A stretch of 10,848 nt of DNA. Source: JBHEKP01 sp041859375 (lineage in GTDB: Bacteria > Hydrogenedentota > Hydrogenedentia > Hydrogenedentales > CAITNO01). The DNA is taken from NCBI GenBank assembly GCA_041859375.1, contig JBHEKP010000091.1, forward strand, positions 1 to 10,848, given 5' to 3'. The notes beneath the pieces were generated by a model that was not told the DNA's origin, did no database searches, and worked only from the letters and a program-made list of their open reading frames with translations. The position numbers were made by a program, and so were the translations under genes. Position 1 is the first letter of the stretch; every line of letters starts with the position of its first letter. This document shows, in pieces, positions 6,589 through 10,848 of the stretch.

Positions 6589-6654
6589 AAAACAAAGAAG
6601 AGGGGAAGGAAGAAGGAAAGAATGGGAAAAAGGGAAGAACAAGATGGGCCGTGC
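6589..6654 (+). other. Purine-rich tail between the repeats and hslV
   Basis: An A/G-only style continuation of the repeat tract with GGAAGG and GAAAAAGG runs reaches up to the hslV stop codon. No hairpin with a T-run reads out of hslV here, so its transcription terminator is not visible. Confidence 0.5.
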
Positions 6655-7221
6655 CTACAGTGTTTCCACGCGGATGTTGCCGTTGGTGTAGATGCAGATG
6701 TCCGCGGCGGTTTGCAGGGATTTTTCGACAATCTCGCGGGCGTCAAGTTCGGTGTTCGCGCAAAGGGCGCGCGCGGCGGCGAGGGCGTAGGGGCCGCCGG
6801 AGCCGATGGCGATGATGCCGTCCTCGGGCTCGATGATTTCGCCCGTGCCGGACACGATGAGCGAGATGTCGCGGTCGCAGACGGCGAGCATGGCGTTCAA
6901 CTGGCGCAGGTACTTGTCGGTGCGCCATTCCTTGCCCAGCTCCACGGCGGCGCGGAGCAGGTTCTTGTTGTGCTCCTTCAGCTTGCCCTCGAAGCGGTCG
7001 AAGAGGGCGAAGGCGTCGGCCACGGCCCCGGCAAAACCGGCGAGCACCGCGCCGTCGGCGAGCCGCCGTATTTTGACGGCGTTGCCCTTCATCACGGTGT
7101 CGCCCAGGGTGACCTGGCCGTCGCCGCCCAGGGCCACGGTTCCGCCGCGCCGCACCGAGAGCACGGTGGTGGCGTGAAACTGGGGCACGCCCCGGAATCC
7201 GTCCGCGTTCAGATCAGTCAA
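6655..7221 (-). CDS. hslV: ATP-dependent protease subunit HslV (ClpQ)
   Basis: This is the 188-residue threonine peptidase that forms the proteolytic double ring of the HslUV (ClpYQ) protease in the cytoplasm. The mature enzyme should start at Thr18 (TTVLSVRRGG), after a 17-residue propeptide; in E. coli only the initiator Met precedes it. Asp34 (GGDGQVTLG) and Lys50 (VMKGNAVK) correspond to mature Asp17 and Lys33 of the active site, and GSGGPYALAAARAL and ICIYTN match the family strongly. The start is TTG at 7221, chosen because GGAGG lies nine bases upstream; a GTG at codon 12 has no comparable site. The start overlaps the last 8 bp of rhaM, so translation is probably coupled. The partner ATPase gene hslU, usually next door, is absent from the window, and the downstream side is a repeat tract. 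Confidence 0.95.
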   Translation of the reverse strand: MTDLNADGFRGVPQFHATTVLSVRRGGTVALGGDGQVTLGDTVMKGNAVKIRRLADGAVLAGFAGAVADAFALFDRFEGKLKEHNKNLLRAAVELGKEWRTDKYLRQLNAMLAVCDRDISLIVSGTGEIIEPEDGIIAIGSGGPYALAAARALCANTELDAREIVEKSLQTAADICIYTNGNIRVETL

Positions 7222-7528
7222 TGTGGAACACCTCCGCCAGCGGGCCGCACACGGGCGAGTTGTCCGGGTTCGTGTCCATGATGTCCGCCATGTAGGCCCA
7301 CCACTTTTTCACGATGTCCGTGCCGGGCAGGGCGTCCGCCGTGTGGTTGTCTTCGAGCTTCTGCACGGCGAAGAGGGTGAGCGTTTCGGGGTCGAGGAAA
7401 ATGGAGTAGTCCGAGATGCCCGCCTGCTTGAGCTGCGCGCGCAGCTCCGGCCAGATTTCGTCGTGGCGGCGCTTGTACTCCGCCTCAAAGCCCGGCTTGA
7501 GCTGCATCTTGAACGCGTTGCGAATCAT
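7214..7528 (-). CDS. rhaM: L-rhamnose mutarotase (RhaM family)
   Basis: This 104-residue protein, the standard family length, has a dimeric ferredoxin-like fold. It interconverts alpha and beta anomers of L-rhamnose. Key landmarks are His22 in RRHDEIWPEL (the catalytic histidine of the E. coli enzyme), Tyr18, the WWAYMADIM helix near 75-83, NPDNSP (87-92) and the C-terminal EVFHID. The start is ATG at 7528 with GGGAG six bases upstream, behind an extended -10 promoter. The second gene of the unit is hslV, overlapping by 8 bp. No rhamnose isomerase, kinase or transporter is nearby, so the real sugar substrate could differ and the link to the protease is unexplained. Confidence 0.94.
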   Translation of the reverse strand: MIRNAFKMQLKPGFEAEYKRRHDEIWPELRAQLKQAGISDYSIFLDPETLTLFAVQKLEDNHTADALPGTDIVKKWWAYMADIMDTNPDNSPVCGPLAEVFHID

Positions 7529-7580
7529 GGCCGTCTCCCTGTGCGCGCGAAATTTCCGGCCCCATGCCGGTGGCGGAATT

Positions 7581-7589
7581 ACTATAGCA
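7581..7589 (-). promoter_or_regulatory. Extended -10 promoter for rhaM-hslV
   Basis: On the minus strand TGC directly precedes TATAGT, the extended -10 form (TGnTATAAT-like), about 50 bp before the rhaM start and 27 bp after the nrdR stop. The -35 region at 18 bp spacing (TTCCCG) is poor, as is usual for extended -10 promoters. Confidence 0.6.
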
Positions 7590-7615
7590 CAGCGCCGCGC
7601 GGGCCGGGAACGCCC

Positions 7616-8065
7616 CTACTGGAGCATGTCCTTGAGCTCGCTCATGAACTCGTTGATGTCGCGGAACTGGCGGTAGACGGAGGCGAAGCGGACATAGGCC
7701 ACCTCGTCGAGCTGCTTGAGCCGCGACATGACGGCCTCGCCGATGGCCTTGGTGGTGACCTCGTGCTCGTTCGTGTTGAACAGGTCGCGCTCGATGCTGT
7801 TGATCATCGCGTCCACCTGCTCCATGCTCACGGCGCGCTTTTCGATGGCCTTGAGGATGCCGCTCTTGATCTTCCACCGGTCGAAGGGCTCGCGGCGGCC
7901 GTCCTTCTTGATGACCATCTGCGCCACTTCCTCGATGCGCTCGTAGGTCGTGAAGCGGCGGTTGCAGTTGATGCACTCGCGGCGGCGGCGGATGGAGTCG
8001 CCGTCCTTCGCCACACGGGAATCCACCACCTTGCTGTCATGATAACCGCAGAACGGGCACCGCAT
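7616..8065 (-). CDS. nrdR: Transcriptional repressor NrdR
   Basis: This 149-residue protein has the standard NrdR length and layout. An N-terminal zinc ribbon has Cys3 and Cys6 (MRCPFCG) and Cys31 and Cys34 (ECINCNRRF), followed by an ATP-cone domain (VIKKDGRREPFDRWKIKSGILKA, within about residues 50-135). NrdR senses ATP/dATP and represses ribonucleotide reductase operons by binding paired NrdR boxes. No nrd reductase gene is in the window. The start is ATG at 8065. The Shine-Dalgarno is weak (GAGA at seven bases). Its own upstream region contains a strong promoter overlapped by two NrdR-box-like sites, pointing to autoregulation. Confidence 0.97.
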   Translation of the reverse strand: MRCPFCGYHDSKVVDSRVAKDGDSIRRRRECINCNRRFTTYERIEEVAQMVIKKDGRREPFDRWKIKSGILKAIEKRAVSMEQVDAMINSIERDLFNTNEHEVTTKAIGEAVMSRLKQLDEVAYVRFASVYRQFRDINEFMSELKDMLQ

Positions 8066-8131
8066 TGAATGTCTCGCTTCCGGTTATGGCCGCCACCTTC
8101 GGGGGGGTGTGGCACGTTCCACAGGCCCCAA

Positions 8132-8147
8132 CACCCATATATTGTGG
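8132..8147. promoter_or_regulatory. NrdR box 1 (downstream of predicted start site)
   Basis: The 16-bp site has the core CATATATTGTGG and matches 11 of 16 positions of the published consensus acaCwAtATaTwGtgt by my alignment, with the right half nearly perfect. It lies about 10-25 bases downstream of the predicted nrdR transcription start. Confidence 0.75.
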
Positions 8148-8162
8148 TTTGCCTTATTCATG

Positions 8163-8191
8163 AGCATAGCAGATACTAGATGCTGTGTCAA
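8163..8191 (-). promoter_or_regulatory. Strong sigma70 promoter for nrdR
   Basis: On the minus strand a perfect TTGACA (8191-8186) is followed by a 17-bp spacer and then TATGCT (8168-8163), with TGC just before the -10. Transcription would start near 8156, leaving a leader of about 90 nt that can fold a TGTGG/CCACA hairpin (8123-8108). Confidence 0.85.
8173..8188. promoter_or_regulatory. NrdR box 2 (between -35 and -10)
   Basis: The 16-bp site ending in CTGTGT matches 12 of 16 positions of the consensus acaCwAtATaTwGtgt. It covers the last three bases of the -35 and most of the spacer, where a bound repressor would exclude polymerase. It is 41 bp from box 1 start to start, about four helical turns, so both boxes face the same side of the DNA. 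Confidence 0.75.
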
Positions 8192-8264
8192 TAACTTTGG
8201 GGACCACTATAAAATGGGTTGGGGGGCGTTTTGGGAGGGATGAGGGTTGTGGTGGCCGCCTGAA

Positions 8265-8807
8265 TTATGTGGCCTGGTAGAAGTTCAGCGCCGTGTCGCC
8301 GTATTCCGCGCGGCGGTAACGGGTCCAGCGGCCCGCCGCCTCGGGGGGGGCGGTTTTTCGGGCGGTTTCCAGCACAAAAAGCGCGCCCTCCCGGACAAGG
8401 CCGGGAGCGGAGCCCGCCTCCAGCAGGGCGGCATGGTCCCCCCAGGCGTAGGGCGGGTCGGCAAAAATCAGGTCAAAAGGCCCGGCAAGCGCCGCAAGCC
8501 CGGCGGGCAGGGTGGCCCGCGACACCACCGCCCGGTCCCCAAACCCGCAGAGGGCGATGTTTTTGCGCAGCACCGCCAGCACGGCGGCGTCGGATTCGGC
8601 GAAAACGGCGCGCGCCGCGCCCCGGCTCAGCGCCTCCAGCCCGTTGGCGCCGGTGCCCGCGAAGAGGTCCAGAAACACGGCCCCCGCCACGCGGGGCATG
8701 AGAATGTTGAAAAGGTTCTCCCGCACCCGGTCCAGGGTGGGCCGGGTGCCCCAGCCGGACGGCGATTCGAGCCGCCGCCCCCGTGCCGTGCCCGCAATGA
8801 TGCGCAT
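8265..8807 (-). CDS. rsmD: 16S rRNA (guanine966-N2)-methyltransferase RsmD
   Basis: This 180-residue SAM-dependent enzyme methylates G966 of 16S rRNA during 30S assembly. It opens with the typical MRIIAGTARGRRL. TRPTLDRVRENLFNIL (21-36) is the family signature. FLDLFAGTGANGLEA (45-59) is the SAM-binding motif I, and the catalytic DPPY is at 117-120. The open frame runs on upstream to 9023, but I start at ATG 8807. The family begins at MRIIAG, GGAG stands nine bases before it, and the upstream residues are unconserved-looking and overlap a promoter. Homologues are often next to coaD, which is not present here. Confidence 0.95.
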   Translation of the reverse strand: MRIIAGTARGRRLESPSGWGTRPTLDRVRENLFNILMPRVAGAVFLDLFAGTGANGLEALSRGAARAVFAESDAAVLAVLRKNIALCGFGDRAVVSRATLPAGLAALAGPFDLIFADPPYAWGDHAALLEAGSAPGLVREGALFVLETARKTAPPEAAGRWTRYRRAEYGDTALNFYQAT

Positions 8808-8839
8808 GGGCCTGTACTCCGGTGCCGTCTCCCCCCATA

Positions 8840-8870
8840 AAGATACTCCCAGCCCCGGCGGTCCTGTCAA
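8840..8870 (-). promoter_or_regulatory. Candidate promoter for rsmD
   Basis: On the minus strand a perfect TTGACA (8870-8865) is followed after 19 bp by TATCTT (8845-8840), with the start expected near 8833 and a leader of about 26 nt carrying GGAG. The spacer is longer than ideal. Confidence 0.5.
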
Positions 8871-8943
8871 CATTTTACCCCGCTTCCGGCAGCGAGTCTC
8901 CGGAGCGGCACGCCGCCGCCCGCCCCGCGCCCCGGAGGGCGGC

Positions 8944-8952
8944 TGTGGATAA
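8944..8952 (-). promoter_or_regulatory. DnaA box 1 (TTATCCACA)
   Basis: A perfect 9-mer TTATCCACA on the minus strand, the high-affinity DnaA site. It is in the same orientation as the two boxes near 9226-9245 and is followed by a near-palindrome GTTAAAGCGCTTTTAAC (8962-8978). Confidence 0.75.
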
Positions 8953-9093
8953 GTCGTTTTTGTTAAAGCGCTTTTAACCCAATCCTCACGGGGAAGGCAC
9001 AGTTTGACTGTGGTGCTTAACACCTGTTCGGCGATGTTTCCCCGGCGAGAAAGTCACGGGAGGCCGACAGCAGGGGACGGTGAATAATTAGGC

Positions 9094-9141
9094 CCGCAAC
9101 GCCCCCTTTCCCCTGCGGCGGGTCCCCTCCGCGCGTTGCGG
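9094..9141. repeat. Inverted repeat CCGCAACGC / GCGTTGCGG
   Basis: Perfect 9-bp arms at 9094-9102 and 9133-9141 are separated by 30 bases. Two other perfect 7-bp pairings use the same neighbourhood: GCAGGGG (9070-9076) with CCCCTGC (9110-9116), and AGGGGAC (9072-9078) with GTCCCCT (9122-9128). The arms cross, so a transcript could switch folds or form a pseudoknot. No T-run follows on either strand. Confidence 0.6.
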
Positions 9142-9225
9142 ATCTATCCAACCAAGCCCTTTTTTTGCAAGCCTTTACAGGGAAATTAAAAACAATTGCA
9201 AACAAGGGCGGCAGTTGGGGCCGCC

Positions 9226-9234
9226 TGTGGATAA
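9226..9234 (-). promoter_or_regulatory. DnaA box 2 (TTATCCACA)
   Basis: A second perfect TTATCCACA, in the same orientation as box 1 and 11 bp (start to start) from box 3. It lies about 20 bp from a strongly AT-rich stretch. Confidence 0.75.
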
Positions 9235-9236
9235 AG

Positions 9237-9245
9237 TGTGAATAA
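9237..9245 (-). promoter_or_regulatory. DnaA box 3 (TTATTCACA)
   Basis: TTATTCACA fits the TTATNCACA consensus and is one helical turn from box 2 in the same orientation, as adjacent DnaA boxes in origins often are. A weaker 8/9 match, TTATTCACC, is at 9079-9087. Confidence 0.65.
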
Positions 9246-9263
9246 CCCCGCGCCGGTGCGGTG

Positions 9264-9299
9264 AAAAAACCGGAAACACTGTCCAGAAACCGGACAGTG
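9264..9299 (-). terminator. Intrinsic terminator of the glycosyltransferase unit
   Basis: On the minus strand, six bases after the glycosyltransferase stop, an 8-bp perfect stem CACTGTCC/GGACAGTG (9299-9277) with a 7-base loop is followed by TTTCCGG and then six T. The T-run is interrupted, so termination may be partial. It separates this unit from rsmD. Confidence 0.7.
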
Positions 9300-9304
9300 C
9301 GGGG

Positions 9305-10423
9305 TCATTTCGGGGAGAGAAGGGATTCGGCGAAGGCGGCAACGGCTTCGGCAAAGGCCGCCGGGCTGTGATGGCGCAGGACGGTTTCGCGGGCGGCCCG
9401 CCCCAGTTCATGCCGGAGTTTCCAGTCATCCATGAGCCGCACAATGGCCGCCGCGAAGGCGTCCGCGTCGTGATCGGGAACGACCAGGCCGTTCACCCCG
9501 TCCTCCAGCGGCCACGCCGCGCCCGCGCAGGCCACCACGGGCCTGCCCGCCGCCATGGCGTTGAGCAGTTTGACGGGGTAGCCGGACCATGCGGTGCGCG
9601 GCACGGCCACAATCACATCCCCCGCGAGGGCCTCCCGCAGGGACGCCGCGTCCGCCCCCGGCCCGTGCTCCGCGCCGGGAAACGCGGGGGCGTCGGCGGA
9701 CTGCACGACGAGCCGCGCGCCGGGGCGGCTTTTGCGCACCCGCGCCATGGCCGCCTCCAGCAGGCCGAGGTTCTGGTAGGCGTCCTGGTTGCCCGTGTAG
9801 AGCACCGCGGGCTGCGGCTCGGGCTCCGGCGCCGGGCCGTTGAAAAAGGCCGCGTCCAGCGGGGGCGGCACCACAAGAATCTTTGCGGGGTCGCAGCCGC
9901 ACAGCGCGAGATAGCCCGCAAGCCGCCGGTGGGGCGCCACCACGCCCGCCGCGCGGCGGGGGAAAGTGGTGTCGAAAAAACGTCCGGCGCGGCGGGCCAT
10001 GTGCTGAAGCGCGGGCTTTCCGGTGAAGTAACAGGGCAGCTCCTCGGCCATGGCGTTGTGGGCGAAATAGAGGACCGGCCTGCCCGCCGCGGCCAGGGAG
10101 ACCGCGAGCGCCTCGGCGTTGTGGGCGCACACCAGGTCCGCCGCCGTGTCGCGCGCGGCGCGGCGCAGTTCGGTGGCCAGGAGCAGGTCGTGGGCGGGCT
10201 TCCACCAGTTCGGCCCGGACCGCAGCAGCGGCGGCGCCCAGGGGATGGCGCGGCCCCGCCGCACCGGCACCCCGTCCCCGCCGGGCCGTCCGTAGCCGTA
10301 GACCACCAGGCTGGTCTCGTGCCCCGCGGCGGCCATGGCCAGCGCCGTCTCGCGCAGGTACACCTGGGAGCCCTGGGGGACCCAGTAGGGGCAGGCGCAC
10401 GCCATGATCAGCCGCAGTTTCAC
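9305..10423 (-). CDS. Glycosyltransferase, GT4 (group 1) family
   Basis: This 372-residue two-domain GT-B enzyme has the N-terminal half opening CPYWVPQGSQVYLRETA, where GT4 enzymes bind the acceptor. The C-terminal half has the linker strand AVLYTGNQDAYQNLGLL (about 208-224) and the donor-binding region SGYPVKLLNAMAAGRPVVA followed by WPLEDGVNGLVVPDHDADA, matching the GT4 pattern around the nucleotide-sugar site. The donor and acceptor sugars cannot be read from sequence. There is no signal peptide or membrane helix, so it is probably cytosolic or peripheral. The start is GTG at 10423 with AGGAGG five bases upstream, placed 12 bp after the stop of the phosphatase-superfamily gene, so the two form one transcription unit. 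An intrinsic terminator follows directly. Confidence 0.9.
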   Translation of the reverse strand: MKLRLIMACACPYWVPQGSQVYLRETALAMAAAGHETSLVVYGYGRPGGDGVPVRRGRAIPWAPPLLRSGPNWWKPAHDLLLATELRRAARDTAADLVCAHNAEALAVSLAAAGRPVLYFAHNAMAEELPCYFTGKPALQHMARRAGRFFDTTFPRRAAGVVAPHRRLAGYLALCGCDPAKILVVPPPLDAAFFNGPAPEPEPQPAVLYTGNQDAYQNLGLLEAAMARVRKSRPGARLVVQSADAPAFPGAEHGPGADAASLREALAGDVIVAVPRTAWSGYPVKLLNAMAAGRPVVACAGAAWPLEDGVNGLVVPDHDADAFAAAIVRLMDDWKLRHELGRAARETVLRHHSPAAFAEAVAAFAESLLSPK

Positions 10424-10435
10424 CCGGTCCTCCTC

Positions 10436-10848
10436 CTATTCAAGATAGCCCAAGTCGCGGAGCCGCCGCTCCAGTTCGCGCTCCTCCCCCGGAGTATAAG
10501 CCCGCGCGGCGTTGCTGTCCACCCCGGCGTTGCCGTCCGCCGCCGCGCCGCCGCCGCCGAAGAGATCATGACCGTCCATGGGCGGCCCCGCCACGCCCAG
10601 CAGCGACAGCACCGTCGGCGCGATGTCCTCCAGCCCCGACGCGGAAAGGGCCACCGGCCCGTCGCAGACGAGCAGCCCCGGATCGCGGTGGACGCCGTTC
10701 ATGCCGCGCTCCTTGCCGCCGCCGTGCTCCGCCGGGGTCATGCGCCGGAAGGAAGGGCCGCCGCGCGCGCGCAGGCAGGTGTGGGGATAGCCCGCCTCCT
10801 CCGCCATCACCAGCAGGATGTCGGGCGCGGCCTCCGTGTGCGGGCCCG
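10436..10848 (-). CDS. Alkaline-phosphatase-superfamily phosphohydrolase, C-terminal part
   Basis: The frame stays open to the window edge, giving 136 visible residues of a longer protein; the GTG/ATG near 10810 is internal. The segment NGVHRDPGLLVCDGP carries the late metal-binding histidine region of type I phosphodiesterase / nucleotide pyrophosphatase-like members. DIAPTVLSLLGVAGPPMDGHDL followed by a tail ending GEERELERRLRDLGYLE is the characteristic end of the COG3379-type group (predicted phosphohydrolase or phosphomutase). A Gly/Ala-rich insertion (FGGGGAAADGNAG) precedes the tail. The nucleophile and most metal ligands lie outside the window, so the substrate is unknown. It is followed 12 bp later by the glycosyltransferase. 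Confidence 0.85.
   Translation of the reverse strand, partial: GPHTEAAPDILLVMAEEAGYPHTCLRARGGPSFRRMTPAEHGGGKERGMNGVHRDPGLLVCDGPVALSASGLEDIAPTVLSLLGVAGPPMDGHDLFGGGGAAADGNAGVDSNAARAYTPGEERELERRLRDLGYLE

Larger units (their letters stand above)
8808..9304. other. Gene-free spacer: candidate origin or DnaA-binding locus
   Basis: This 497-bp stretch has no credible gene. Beside the rsmD promoter it holds three DnaA boxes (8944, 9226, 9237), one near match (9079), an AT-rich segment at 9160-9205 (33 of 46 bases A/T by hand count, in a GC-rich window) with two TTGCAA palindromes 31 bp apart, and inverted repeats at 9070-9141. Boxes beside an easily melted tract are the layout of a bacterial oriC. 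Against this, no dnaA, dnaN, rpmH, rsmG or parAB gene is nearby and genes on both sides run the same way. A DnaA-titrating or DnaA-regulated site is the main alternative. Confidence 0.45.

Noticed and set aside
8808..9023. 72-codon N-terminal extension of rsmD
   Set aside because: The family starts at MRIIAG, which has its own GGAG, and the extension overlaps a TTGACA promoter and has no conserved look.
9040..9100. Possible RNase P RNA, from a GAGAAAGTCACGGGAGG stretch
   Set aside because: It only loosely resembles the conserved GAGGAAAGTCC block, and the other universal RNase P regions are not found in the remaining spacer.
9017..9205. 62-codon minus-strand ORF in the DnaA-box spacer
   Set aside because: No Shine-Dalgarno, and the frame runs across the AT-rich segment and the inverted repeats with no recognisable protein features.

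Overview
The window is GC-rich bacterial DNA, apparently chromosomal, with dense housekeeping genes. One partial gene on the + strand (positions 1-936) faces a run of ten minus-strand genes that fills the rest. I see no transposase, integrase, CRISPR array, tRNA or rRNA. The gene mix is an un-fused pyrR-pyrB-pyrC operon, mtaB, larE, hslV, rhaM, nrdR and rsmD. One spacer carries purine-rich CACAAAGG-type repeats of a kind often seen in planctomycete, verrucomicrobial and hydrogenedentote genomes. This suggests an uncultured Gram-negative lineage in or near the PVC group (Hydrogenedentota or Planctomycetota are my guesses). That placement is an inference and is not proven by any single marker here.

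From left to right: (1) 1-936 is the C-terminal part of a TIM-barrel, glycoside-hydrolase-like protein. (2) 929-3815 is a pyrimidine biosynthesis operon read leftward: pyrR, pyrB (aspartate carbamoyltransferase) and pyrC (dihydroorotase). Its leader (about 3816-3961) holds a promoter, an intrinsic terminator and a 29-codon reading frame that crosses the terminator and stops inside the pyrR start codon, which looks like an attenuator. (3) 4029-6179 is mtaB-larE, a tRNA methylthiotransferase followed 15 bp later by a LarE-family sulfur transferase with three cluster-type cysteines. (4) 6180-6654 is a non-coding spacer with two kinds of short tandem repeat. (5) 6655-7528 is rhaM-hslV, a rhamnose mutarotase gene overlapping the gene for the HslV protease; no hslU is present. 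(6) 7616-8065 is nrdR, with a near-ideal promoter and two NrdR-box-like sites 41 bp apart, so it is probably self-repressed. (7) 8265-8807 is rsmD. (8) 8808-9304 is a 497-bp spacer with two perfect DnaA boxes, a third TTATTCACA box, a strongly AT-rich stretch and inverted repeats: a candidate replication origin or DnaA-binding locus. (9) 9305-10848 is a GT4 glycosyltransferase preceded by the 3' end of an alkaline-phosphatase-superfamily gene.

The most interesting parts are the regulatory regions: the pyr leader with its terminator-spanning small ORF, the paired NrdR boxes and the DnaA-box cluster. The mtaB-larE pairing is also worth following up, because both products belong to sulfur-insertion chemistry and the usual larA/larB/larC partners are absent.
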